From a virus: a DNA stretch of 64,000 nucleotides. The DNA lies in the IMG/VR virus record IMGVR_UViG_3300036399_001951, positions 62,001 to 126,000 of that record; one strand, written 5' to 3'. The position numbers and the translations under genes are program-made. Each line of letters opens with the position of its first letter. Position 1 is the stretch's first letter. Below, piece by piece: positions 27,145 to 35,479 of the stretch. The notes under the pieces are model-generated. The model worked only from the letters and a program-made list of their open reading frames with translations, made no database searches and was not told where the DNA came from.

Positions 27145-27498
27145 ATGAAAGTTAAGAATTTTTCAGGATTCATGAGATCTAAGTTAAATGAATCAATGGG
27201 CGAGGAATACGATGAAATGGGAATGGGCATGTACGGTGCAAATCCTGAAGACGCTGATGAAGCTGACGAAGACGCTGATGCCTCTGACGAAGATGGAGCT
27301 GACGAAGAGCCACTTACTTTAGAAGATCTTAAAGCTATGATCGACGAACTTACTGAAAGAGTTGAAGCTCTTGAAGGAGGAGGAGACGAAGATGGAGCTG
27401 ACGAAGATGGAGCTGACGAAGAAGGATCTGACGAAGAAGATCCTGCTGCTAATGAATCTTGGAGATTTAATAAATCTAGAAGATACAAGAGATATTAA
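27145..27498 (+). CDS. Acidic tagged protein, prohead-core-like
   Basis: A 117-residue protein. The N-terminus KVKNFSGFMRSKLNES matches the shared tag. Then come about 80 residues dominated by Asp, Glu and Ala (repeats of DEDGADE), interrupted by one coiled-coil helix (LEDLKAMIDELTERVEALE), and a basic aromatic end (RFNKSRRYKRY). T4 has an equally acidic small core protein, gp67 (PIP). A scaffold/core or internal-protein role is inferred. Strong late-type promoter and terminator flank it, as for an abundant protein. Confidence 0.65.
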   Translation: MKVKNFSGFMRSKLNESMGEEYDEMGMGMYGANPEDADEADEDADASDEDGADEEPLTLEDLKAMIDELTERVEALEGGGDEDGADEDGADEEGSDEEDPAANESWRFNKSRRYKRY

Positions 27499-27543
27499 TC
27501 TTAAGTATTCTAAAATAAATATTATCTAACTAGAAAGGTAAAA

Positions 27544-27569
27544 GGGCGAATTTATATTTGCCCTTTTTT
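27544..27569 (+). terminator. Intrinsic terminator
   Basis: GGGCGAAT / ATTTGCCC stem followed by six T, downstream of the acidic core-like gene. Confidence 0.85.
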
Positions 27570-27586
27570 ATTTAAAATCTAATAAT

Positions 27587-28024
27587 ATGCAATATAATAA
27601 TTCAAATAGAATGATTCCTCTCTTTGAGAACTATTGTCGTCAAAATCAGATTGATGGTAAAATGATCACCGCGGACATTGATGGCAAATCGCTTAAATTA
27701 AAGGTGGCCTCTACTCCAGATAGTATGATGAAAGGATATTCAAATTCAGATGAGCCTAAAGAAGGGGAAGGAATGATCTTTATTTATCCAGAATCTGCTC
27801 CTCTCTATTTTTGGATGAAGGGAGTAGATTTTCCTCTTGATATTATATTCTTTGATTCTGCAATGAATATGGTTGAATATCTTACAATGGAGCCTTGTGG
27901 ATCTGCTAGGGAAGAGGATCTACCTAGATATCAATCATCTAAGCCTGCTAGATTTGCAGTCGAGGTGCCTGCAAACTGGTGTGAATCTAATAAAATAAGC
28001 AAGAATTGTAGGCTTAAATTTTAA
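27587..28024 (+). CDS. DUF192 family protein
   Basis: 145 residues with the DUF192 signature: MMKGYSNSDEPKEGEGMIFI, then YFWMKGVDFPLDIIFFD, MEPCGS and PARFAVEVPANWC. DUF192 proteins form a small beta barrel of unknown function. The N-terminal 20 residues (MIPLFENYCRQNQ) are outside the usual domain. No signal peptide is visible although many bacterial members are secreted. It stands alone between a terminator and the ligase. Confidence 0.85.
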   Translation: MQYNNSNRMIPLFENYCRQNQIDGKMITADIDGKSLKLKVASTPDSMMKGYSNSDEPKEGEGMIFIYPESAPLYFWMKGVDFPLDIIFFDSAMNMVEYLTMEPCGSAREEDLPRYQSSKPARFAVEVPANWCESNKISKNCRLKF

Positions 28025-28039
28025 TACCCAGGTTTAATA

Positions 28040-28064
28040 TAGCTAATATATTTTAGTATATTAA
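28040..28064 (+). promoter_or_regulatory. Early/middle-type promoter
   Basis: TATATTTTAGTATATTAAA just before the ligase ATG. It resembles the TATATTTAC-TATAAC motif of the early region rather than TATAAATA. Confidence 0.4.
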
Positions 28065-28068
28065 ACCT

Positions 28069-29460
28069 ATGAAAATTAAAGAAATATTCGATGAAATAAG
28101 ATTAGAATCTGGAACTAATCTTAAAATGGAAATTCTTAAAGAGAATTCTAAAGCAAATCTTTTAAAAGAAGTTCTATATAATACTTATTCAAATAAGATT
28201 AAGTATCATATCAAGCAAATACCAGAATATTCTCCTAATTCCGGAGAGGAATTTATGGATCTATCGTCTGCCTTAATTATATTAAAATCAATCTCAGATC
28301 GTAAGGTAACTGGAAATGATGCGATCGAATGCTTAAGAGCAGTTTTACAATTGCTTCACCCAGACGATGCTCATGTAGTAGAAAGAATCATTGAGAAAGA
28401 TGCAAAAATTGGGATGGCCCGAACTAATATCAATAAAATATTTCCAGGTCTTATCGAAACAACTCCATACCAAGGAGCCCAATCCTTTAGCGAAAAACGA
28501 GCAAAAGATATATTAGCAGAGGGTCCAGCGTGGAGCCAGATTAAAATGGATGGAAGGTATTGTAATGCCATTATTCAAGAAGGATCTGTATTTTTAGAGA
28601 GTAGATCAGGCGAACCTACTAATATATTAGGAGCAACTATTATAGGGGAGCTTTCTAAATGGGATGACTGTGTTCTAAATGGAGAATTAACTATAGATGG
28701 AGTCGATCGAAATACTAGCAATGGTATTATAAATTCTATCATATCAATGAGCAATAAGATTCAACAAGGTGAAGATATAGATTCTGATATTGAAAACATT
28801 AAGGATCGCCATAGCATTTCATATGAAGATGCACTTGACCTAATTAGATTTACTATATGGGACCGAATTGAGATCGATGAATATTTTGAAGGAGAATCTA
28901 AGGTTCCGTATATGGATAGATTTAGTAAACTCAAAAATCGAATAGATATACACGAATGTTCTATGGTTGGATTAGTAGAGACTCAACTTGTTTTAACATA
29001 TGAAGAAGCTATGAACCACTTTATTTCTGTTTTAGGAAGGGGACTGGAGGGAACTATATTAAAATCAATTACTGCCCCTTGGAAAGATGGTAAGCCTAAA
29101 TGGCAAATTAAAATGAAGCTTGAAATAGATCTCGATATGAAAATAATCGGATTTAATTATGGTACACCAGGAACTAAGAACGAGAATGTCATATCATCAC
29201 TCACGGTGCAATCTTCTTGCGGTAAAGTAGTAACACGTCCAGGTGGAATAGATGAATCTACGATGACCTGGATCACTCAGAATCAACCAAAATTGATGGG
29301 AACCATAGTATCAATGAAATGTTGTGGACTATCTCACGATAATGAGGGAAATTACTCCACGCTACACCCGGTTTTTAAATCTTTGCGTGACGATAAGCAT
29401 GATGCCGATTCTCTAGATAAAATTCTAGAGATTGAAAAAATGGCAAAATTTCTTTCATAA
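28069..29460 (+). CDS. ATP-dependent DNA ligase (T4 gp30-like)
   Basis: 463 residues, close to T4 gp30 (487). The nucleotidyltransferase motif I is IKMDGRYCN with Lys159 as the adenylated residue. Other ligase motifs are visible: SRSGEPTN (III region), DCVLNGELTIDG (IIIa/IV), GLEGTILKS (IV) and KWQIKMKLEID (V). It seals nicks during replication, recombination and repair. It stands in a late-gene neighbourhood but has an early-like promoter. Confidence 0.95.
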   Translation: MKIKEIFDEIRLESGTNLKMEILKENSKANLLKEVLYNTYSNKIKYHIKQIPEYSPNSGEEFMDLSSALIILKSISDRKVTGNDAIECLRAVLQLLHPDDAHVVERIIEKDAKIGMARTNINKIFPGLIETTPYQGAQSFSEKRAKDILAEGPAWSQIKMDGRYCNAIIQEGSVFLESRSGEPTNILGATIIGELSKWDDCVLNGELTIDGVDRNTSNGIINSIISMSNKIQQGEDIDSDIENIKDRHSISYEDALDLIRFTIWDRIEIDEYFEGESKVPYMDRFSKLKNRIDIHECSMVGLVETQLVLTYEEAMNHFISVLGRGLEGTILKSITAPWKDGKPKWQIKMKLEIDLDMKIIGFNYGTPGTKNENVISSLTVQSSCGKVVTRPGGIDESTMTWITQNQPKLMGTIVSMKCCGLSHDNEGNYSTLHPVFKSLRDDKHDADSLDKILEIEKMAKFLS

Positions 29461-29484
29461 GAAAACCCGTAAATTATTTAGCTG

Positions 29485-29493
29485 TATAAATAA
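29485..29493 (+). promoter_or_regulatory. Late-type promoter
   Basis: Exact TATAAATAA, 20 bp before the ATG at 29514. Confidence 0.65.
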
Positions 29494-29513
29494 TCGTTTT
29501 AAATTATATAAAA

Positions 29514-29717
29514 ATGAGATACTATTTAGGAAAAATTCAATTTGAGACCATTGACGACAATAATGGCAGAACTAGAAAAACCAAAGAACAATATTTGGTA
29601 GAAGCATTTGATATTTCAGATGCCGAAAAAAAGCTAAAAGATATGTTTAAAGATAGCATGTCTGATGTTTCAGTAATCAGCGTAGCTGAATCCCCAATCA
29701 TGGGAATTGTTAGATAA
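29514..29717 (+). CDS. DUF4494-like small protein
   Basis: 67 residues. The order YLGKIQFETIDDNNG, then TKEQYLVEAFDISDAEKKL recalls DUF4494, a family largely confined to Bacteroidota and their phages (pattern Y-LV-A-x-x-x-x-EAE). Function is unknown. It lies 2 bp before the next gene and is the first of a three-gene unit. Confidence 0.65.
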   Translation: MRYYLGKIQFETIDDNNGRTRKTKEQYLVEAFDISDAEKKLKDMFKDSMSDVSVISVAESPIMGIVR

Positions 29718-29719
29718 CT

Positions 29720-29971
29720 ATGGACAGATTGCCGACTAAAGTTGCTGAGGATATTTACGACGTATTGGTAAAATATGCCGAAGTTGATTCTGATTACTAT
29801 CACAGAGAATTATTTGTCTATCACTTTGGATTAAAGAGAGGAATGAAATCATTCAATCTCCATTGCATGGATGGAAAAAACAGATGGTTTGTGAGAGAGC
29901 ATGAAGAATATAAATTAGTTGGAAAAGGAGAAAATAAAGTAAACTCCATTATAAGAGGAATGTTAAAGTGA
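29720..29971 (+). CDS. Hypothetical protein
   Basis: 83 residues, basic, with HFGLKRGMKSFNLHCMDGKN and no recognised family. The stop overlaps the next ATG by one base (TGATG). Confidence 0.6.
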   Translation: MDRLPTKVAEDIYDVLVKYAEVDSDYYHRELFVYHFGLKRGMKSFNLHCMDGKNRWFVREHEEYKLVGKGENKVNSIIRGMLK

Positions 29972-30417
29972 TGCAGTCTCAATTTAGAGTTCCTTTAGAG
30001 AAAGACTCTTTTTTCTATCAGGATTTTTTCATGTTGATGTCTAATTCAATGCAGGAGCTTCTAATAGATTATCAAGAATGGCCTGATGAAATTCAATTTA
30101 TTGGCAAATTAGGGAAAGAATTAAAAGATATTATTGTAGATAAGGGATGGGATTTCTCAAAATTCAATATTAAATGTTTTAATTCTTCTCCCTTAAATAA
30201 AATAGTATTTAAATATTCTAAGCCATTAACTGTATCTGATTTCAAAACCGAGGATGGATCTATTCCTCACATTAACGCAGATAGTTTAAATCAAAAGATG
30301 ATTAATGGTATACCTGGCCCTGAAACTATGAATAAAATAATTTCCAATTCTATTGGCCGAGGATTCAATATTGAAAAAACTGTTCGACCGGAGTTAGAAA
30401 TACTCTTGATTCGATAG
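29971..30417 (+). CDS. Hypothetical protein
   Basis: 148 residues from the ATG at 29971. A GTG one codon upstream is a less likely start. It is helical at the N-terminus (DFFMLMSNSMQELLIDYQEW) and has no recognised domain. Last gene of the unit that begins at 29514. Confidence 0.6.
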   Translation: MQSQFRVPLEKDSFFYQDFFMLMSNSMQELLIDYQEWPDEIQFIGKLGKELKDIIVDKGWDFSKFNIKCFNSSPLNKIVFKYSKPLTVSDFKTEDGSIPHINADSLNQKMINGIPGPETMNKIISNSIGRGFNIEKTVRPELEILLIR

Positions 30418-30444
30418 TTTAATAAAAAATATCTAATCTTATTG

Positions 30445-30460
30445 GAATAAATAATAAAAA
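30445..30460 (+). promoter_or_regulatory. Late-type promoter
   Basis: GAATAAATAATAAAAA, 16 bp before the ATG at 30477. Confidence 0.6.
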
Positions 30461-30476
30461 TAAATGATTTATTCTA

Positions 30477-31637
30477 ATGAAAAATTTTAGTTACCTTAGA
30501 GGATTTGATTCGTTTGCCGGTCGTTATAGATTAAACGAAATGGCAAGTAATCTAATGTCAATTCCTGAATTTAAGAAAAAGCCCGAATTGATGAGGTTTA
30601 TTCACACTCTTTCAAGTGAATTAGTTGCCAGAGGATCTGGTAAAGCTGGTTTAAGAAGAGGTGGTAAATTTAGAACTCAACAGCAGGATTCAAGCAGACC
30701 TGGTGGATATTATGGTGGAGACTGGCCGGAGCATCAAGATTTTAGATTATCCCATGACGTTATGATTAAAGGAGAGAAAACCGGAAAAGATAGAATATAT
30801 CAGTGGTTGGATAATTTGAATAAGCAAAAAGATACAGATCCTCATGCAATCCTAGTTAGTCCAGATTCAGTTGCACCTCAACTTTGGTATTTAACTAAGA
30901 AGACAGGAACCCTTAATCCAAAGGAAAGAATGGCAAGATTTGGAACAGAAGACAGATCTGCTGCCTGGAAAGAGGGTATTTCAGTTAAAGCTGGTTATTT
31001 CATGAGAGCTATTACGATTGATGCTGAGACAGGAGAACCTATTTCAACATGGACAGGTACCTTAGGTCAATTGATGGATCACGTATCTGAATATTCAGTT
31101 CTTTATATTTTAGAAGATGAAAGAAGAGCCGTTGAAAAGGCAGAAAAGAGAAGAAAAGAAGCTGAAATTAGCAAAGATAAATTCTTAGATTATTTTAAAG
31201 GAGAATATATAAACGTTCTTAATAAAGCATGGCAGAAAAAATCAGGAAATAGAGCATCTGAATTTGAACAAATGAAGAGCCAAATGTCTCCTGAGGATTT
31301 CGCTGACCCTGTAAAATTACAAGAATTAACGCAAAAGGCAAATGAAATAGGCGGCGGCGGATTTAATCCTAGTGATCTTTCAGTTTATTATGATAAGTGG
31401 TTAGAATATATGGCCGAAGCAGGCCATTATAAAGCATCAGAATATTTGCACGATAAGAAAGCAGATCTTGCCGATGTTCTTAAGAAACATACTATAATGG
31501 GAGCATGTAACAGATTTATGCAATATATCTTAACTGGAAAAGTAACCGGACCTCACTTAGATGTTCTAAAAGATTTAGGTATCGATACTGAAGGCATTGA
31601 TTCTGGAGATATTGATCTTTCAGATTTAGATATTTAA
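30477..31637 (+). CDS. Tagged hypothetical virion protein
   Basis: A 386-residue protein whose N-terminus (YLRGFDSFAGRYRLNEMA) is a longer version of the shared tag. It is rich in Lys, Arg and Glu with a charged helix (about 215-235, ERRAVEKAEKRRKEAE) and an acidic C-terminus. No recognised fold. It is monocistronic, between a late-type promoter and a bidirectional terminator. Candidate internal head protein. Confidence 0.65.
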   Translation: MKNFSYLRGFDSFAGRYRLNEMASNLMSIPEFKKKPELMRFIHTLSSELVARGSGKAGLRRGGKFRTQQQDSSRPGGYYGGDWPEHQDFRLSHDVMIKGEKTGKDRIYQWLDNLNKQKDTDPHAILVSPDSVAPQLWYLTKKTGTLNPKERMARFGTEDRSAAWKEGISVKAGYFMRAITIDAETGEPISTWTGTLGQLMDHVSEYSVLYILEDERRAVEKAEKRRKEAEISKDKFLDYFKGEYINVLNKAWQKKSGNRASEFEQMKSQMSPEDFADPVKLQELTQKANEIGGGGFNPSDLSVYYDKWLEYMAEAGHYKASEYLHDKKADLADVLKKHTIMGACNRFMQYILTGKVTGPHLDVLKDLGIDTEGIDSGDIDLSDLDI

Positions 31638-31660
31638 TCTAAAGTTATATAAAAAGAAAA

Positions 31661-31687
31661 GGAGAATTTTAAAATTCTCCTTTTTTT
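31661..31687. terminator. Bidirectional terminator
   Basis: Perfect GGAGAATTTT / AAAATTCTCC palindrome with A-run before and T-run after, between convergent genes. Confidence 0.9.
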
Positions 31688-31707
31688 ATGTCATTTAAAA
31701 TTTAGAT

Positions 31708-33930
31708 TTAAAGAGATCCAAATGCTCTTAATTGCTCTTGGAATGTTTCTGAGAATGGCTTCATAATTAAATTAATTTTTCTAGCTTTATCTTCAGTTGT
31801 TCTACCTGCTTTAAAATCTTCTGAGATTTTATATAATTGTCCTACACTTTTAGCAAAATTAGGAGCAACCTCAGCTGTATTAGCGACTGCAGTTGCTAAT
31901 AAACCTACATCTTTAACTTTCTTGGTTTCCCATAATTCCTGAATCCATTTACACCAGTATAAAGTTCCTTGTACTTTAAGTGTATCATCTGAATCTTGAA
32001 TATATGAAGTAATTAAACTCAATATTGCTTGTAATTCAGAAGTTTCTTTAACCGGAGGTATATCAGAAAGAGGTCTAGGAAGACTCGGATCTTTAAAAAT
32101 ATTTTCTATTTTTTCATATAGAGTACCGTTGTCATCTGTATATTTAGCGATAATTTTAACCCAGCTTAAAAACTCTTGAGCTGCTGATCGGCCGATAATT
32201 CTACCTAAAGTAGTTCCAATATCATATCTACCATCTTCATCCATCAATGCATATTTAAATGCGCCAGATACCTTCATATTAGGTTCAGTCGCATCAGGTA
32301 CTTGATTTAAGTATTTAGGATCCATTAAGATTTGACTTGAAATCTGAGCCCATGCAACTGTCCAGCTTCTAGGGTTTGGATATCCAAAGAAAACTCCTTC
32401 TTCTGCGGCTTCAGCTTTAGATTTATCTAAGAAATAAAATGCTTTAAAATCAGTTTTAATCGGCTCTCCTTTTCTATCGAAGTATTCAACCTTAGCTGGC
32501 GTGCCATCTATTGTTCTCAGGTAACTTAAAAATTCTTGAGGTATGAAATATTGTTCAGATCCATCAATCATTAGAGGGGCTCCTTGTGATCCCTGTCTCA
32601 TTATACCATTCTTAGGACTTCTAGCAACTTGCTCAATCCAATTTTGAATAGTTGGAACTAGGTGGAAATGACCTCCTGTAAATCGGCTACCTACTGCAGC
32701 TTCTAATTCAGTAACTGGACCATCTGATCTACGGTTACCTGCTGCCATTACTCTCCATCCCCATGGCATAGTATATCTTCCACTTGCAGTTTGTCTATCT
32801 AACAATAGGGTAAGAGAAGCTCCTAGCATCATAGGATCAGCACGGTTAATCTCATCAAAGAATAGGATTCCTTCTTCAGCGTCTGCCTCTCCTGGCAACC
32901 ATCCTGGAATTGTCTGTTCCTGACTAATTTTACCTCTCATTGAAGCAGGTAGGATAACTTTATCAGTTCCTGAAAGATCTCCTAAATCTAATTCTTCTCC
33001 TGGTTTATCTTGATATATTTTTGCTTTCTCAACTGATCCGGTTTGAAATAGTAGAGGAACTCCACCTAAATCAGTCGGAGTAAAGTTAGCTAATGTAACC
33101 ACCATTACCGGAAGACCTTGTTTTAATCCCTTCTGATTAGCAATAAGTTGAGCTACTGATCTTACAATAGCAGTTTTACCAATACCTGGAGCTCCCCAGA
33201 TCATTGGCATATATCTACCGCCGTCGTCATTATAGATTCTAACTAGCTGTCTAATTAGTTCATCCGGGGTATATACTTCAACTTCGCTCTTTCCAGAACT
33301 AGGTGGAGCAACTGCTCCTGAAGCATCCATAGTTGCTTCAAATATACTTTTAACATATTTAAATTTTCTACTCTCAAATGAAGCCAGTTCAGGTTCTCCT
33401 AATAGTTCTTCCATTCCTTGAGAAGATCCACCTTGAGGTAGATCCATCATTTCTGGTTTTTCTAATTTGGTGCCTTGTTTAGCATAATCCGATCCTCCAG
33501 ATACTAATTCTGGGAAAAAGTTTTGAAGTATTTCTTCTTGAAGAGGATCTGACCATTCCATCCATGCTGGTTTCATTCCTAATTTTATAGCCTTATTTGA
33601 GTTTATTCTCCATGCACCTTTACCGATATACCATTCTCCAACTCTTCTAAGTTCTCCTTTATCGACACCTGCAGATTTTCTAGCTTCCCATGCATCTTGC
33701 AAATATTTTAAAGCAGATTCACCTGATGTAACTAGTTGTTTTCCCTTAGATATTGCCTCTGGACTAGATGACTTTTCCATCAATTCATCTGCATATCTTT
33801 GCATCTTTTGTGCAGATTCTTGAGACCCATCATGGTGTAATAGAAGACCCATATTACTTGAATCAATAGACCTAACTGCCTCGAACATCGGCATCTGGCT
33901 ATAATCTAAAAAGTTTTTTAAAAATTTCAT
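31708..33930 (-). CDS. MoxR-like AAA+ ATPase, tagged
   Basis: 740 residues. The N-terminus KFLKNFLDYSQMPMFE fits the shared tag. An uncharacterised helical region fills about 20-215. The AAA+ core follows with Walker A WGAPGIGKTAIV (about 247-258), Walker B GILFFDEINRA (about 350) and sensor-1 AAGNR (about 388), a MoxR-type layout. A long C-terminal helical region completes it. MoxR ATPases usually work with VWA proteins to remodel partners or insert metals. The two next genes on this strand encode a VWA protein and a zinc-peptidase-like protein, forming a triad. Twice the usual MoxR length. Confidence 0.88.
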   Translation of the reverse strand: MKFLKNFLDYSQMPMFEAVRSIDSSNMGLLLHHDGSQESAQKMQRYADELMEKSSSPEAISKGKQLVTSGESALKYLQDAWEARKSAGVDKGELRRVGEWYIGKGAWRINSNKAIKLGMKPAWMEWSDPLQEEILQNFFPELVSGGSDYAKQGTKLEKPEMMDLPQGGSSQGMEELLGEPELASFESRKFKYVKSIFEATMDASGAVAPPSSGKSEVEVYTPDELIRQLVRIYNDDGGRYMPMIWGAPGIGKTAIVRSVAQLIANQKGLKQGLPVMVVTLANFTPTDLGGVPLLFQTGSVEKAKIYQDKPGEELDLGDLSGTDKVILPASMRGKISQEQTIPGWLPGEADAEEGILFFDEINRADPMMLGASLTLLLDRQTASGRYTMPWGWRVMAAGNRRSDGPVTELEAAVGSRFTGGHFHLVPTIQNWIEQVARSPKNGIMRQGSQGAPLMIDGSEQYFIPQEFLSYLRTIDGTPAKVEYFDRKGEPIKTDFKAFYFLDKSKAEAAEEGVFFGYPNPRSWTVAWAQISSQILMDPKYLNQVPDATEPNMKVSGAFKYALMDEDGRYDIGTTLGRIIGRSAAQEFLSWVKIIAKYTDDNGTLYEKIENIFKDPSLPRPLSDIPPVKETSELQAILSLITSYIQDSDDTLKVQGTLYWCKWIQELWETKKVKDVGLLATAVANTAEVAPNFAKSVGQLYKISEDFKAGRTTEDKARKINLIMKPFSETFQEQLRAFGSL

Positions 33931-33940
33931 TGTAGTGATT

Positions 33941-33960
33941 TATTTTAATTATTTATCTAT
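33941..33960 (-). promoter_or_regulatory. Late-type promoter
   Basis: Minus-strand ATAGATAAATAATTAAAATA, 11 bp before the AAA+ start; it overlaps the end of the VWA gene, allowing separate expression of the ATPase. Confidence 0.5.
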
Positions 33961-35470
33961 GTTTATTAAACATATTTGTATCTAAGAAGATTCCAATCTT
34001 CTCTCCGGGTAGATCCCCAGTTAAGGATTCCCACTGCTGATATTGCATACCAGTTGAAGGCTGAATTATTCCCCAGATTAAATTATTGACATCTAGGGCT
34101 TCAGTTGCCTTATTCATTGCCTTTGATCCCGGTGCATGATCTTCTACATATCCATCTGTAAAGATAATGGTAAATTTGTTTTTCCACTTCTTTTCTATAA
34201 TCTTATCGTATGCAGAAATTACTTCAGTACCTCCGCGCTGCCAATTTTTCTGAATATCCTCATTAATTTTAACAAAATCTGTCTTACTTACGCTAGTATA
34301 TGATCCTGTCCAATATGCAGCGCTATGCCACAATATTACATTTAATTTTTTAATTTTTGCCTCTTGTAAAGCTGCCTGTAGCTCAGTTAAAATAACCGAT
34401 AATTCAGAGAATGACATACTGTAACTAGTATCTATTGCAATATTGGTTTCAGGTAACGTATCTTTAGGAGGAATTCTGCTTGGGATTCTGGTTCTAAGCA
34501 TTGGGTTACCTGCGTATCTTTTATCCCAAGGTTTCCATTTACTTAATTCATTTGAATAAGCAGATAGTCTCTTTTTAAATATTTGACCCCAATCAACTGA
34601 TGCGATTTCTTCCATTAAGATTCTATCTCTAAAAGATCCGCCGTCGCCAGAGCCTTTACCTTTCTGTTTTGATCCTTTTGCATTTGTTATCGGATCAGTT
34701 GGAACTCCTGTTGCAATTTTTTTATTAATTTCATCAATTTTTCTAACAGTATCAGGATCGGTCCAAATTCTTTCATTATCTTCTCCGCCGTCTAATTGAC
34801 CTCCAGGTTCACCACCAGGTTCACCACCAGGATCAGATTCTCCAATGTTCCAAGTTCCTTCGGGACCTTCTTTAGATTTCAGTGCCTCATCTATCTTTTT
34901 AAGAAAATCTTCAGGTAAATCAGCTTCCCCTGATGTTAGACCTCCCGGCTGTCCTTGACCTCCAGGCTGACCTTGTCCTCCAGGTTGTCCCTGTCCTCCA
35001 GGCTGACCTTGACCTCCCGGCTGTCCTTGACCTCCGGGCTGACCTTGTCCTCCAGGTTGTCCCTGTCCTCCAGGTTGTCCCTGTCCTCCAGGTTGTCCTT
35101 GTCCTCCAGGCTGACCTTGACCTCCGGGCTGACCTTGTCCTCCAGGTTGTCCCTGTCCTCCAGGTTGTCCCTGTCCTCCAGGTTGTCCTTGTCCTCCAGG
35201 CTGACCTTGTCCTTGACCTCCAGGCTGTCCCTGTCCTCCAGGTTGACCTTGTCCATCTTGACCGTCTTGACCGTCTTGACCTTGTCCGTCTTGACCTTGT
35301 CCATCTTGACCGTCTTGACCTTGTCCGTCTTGACCGTCTTGACCTTGTCCATCTTGACCGTCTTGACCTTGTCCATCTTGACCGTCTTGACCTTGTCCAT
35401 CTTGACCCTGCTGATCTTGCTGCTTTTTATCTAATTTAATTAAGTCTTTGACTTTTACTATTGTACCCAT
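33953..35470 (-). CDS. VWA-domain protein with collagen-like N-terminal repeats
   Basis: 505 residues. Residues about 18-178 are repeats, first QDGQDGQGQ type and then about 20 copies of GQPGG. A Gly-rich linker follows. Residues about 275-505 match the C-terminal VWA part of bacterial DUF2201-type proteins, with MIDAS motif DTSYS (about 345) and IFTDGYVEDH. In many bacteria this VWA and a metallopeptidase-like domain form one protein next to a MoxR ATPase. Here they are separate genes. It has no tag at the N-terminus, unlike both neighbours. It lies 9 bp after the peptidase gene. Confidence 0.85.
   Translation of the reverse strand: MGTIVKVKDLIKLDKKQQDQQGQDGQGQDGQDGQGQDGQDGQGQDGQDGQGQDGQDGQGQDGQGQDGQDGQDGQGQPGGQGQPGGQGQGQPGGQGQPGGQGQPGGQGQPGGQGQPGGQGQPGGQGQPGGQGQPGGQGQPGGQGQPGGQGQPGGQGQPGGQGQPGGQGQPGGQGQPGGLTSGEADLPEDFLKKIDEALKSKEGPEGTWNIGESDPGGEPGGEPGGQLDGGEDNERIWTDPDTVRKIDEINKKIATGVPTDPITNAKGSKQKGKGSGDGGSFRDRILMEEIASVDWGQIFKKRLSAYSNELSKWKPWDKRYAGNPMLRTRIPSRIPPKDTLPETNIAIDTSYSMSFSELSVILTELQAALQEAKIKKLNVILWHSAAYWTGSYTSVSKTDFVKINEDIQKNWQRGGTEVISAYDKIIEKKWKNKFTIIFTDGYVEDHAPGSKAMNKATEALDVNNLIWGIIQPSTGMQYQQWESLTGDLPGEKIGIFLDTNMFNKHR
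34936..35415. repeat. Tandem repeats encoding GQPGG and QDGQDGQGQ
   Basis: Roughly 300 bp of 15-bp units (plus-strand reading CTCCAGGTTGTCCCT with small changes) joined to about 180 bp of units built from TTGACCGTCTTGACCTTGTC. The repeat explains several long open frames on both strands here, which are not genes. Copy number is likely unstable. Confidence 0.9.
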
Positions 35471-35479
35471 ATCGAAAAA

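Noticed and set aside
34933-35439. Long open frames on both strands encoding Leu/Val or Asp/Lys repeats
   Set aside because: They are other-frame readings of the GQPGG repeat DNA of the VWA gene; low complexity, no start context.
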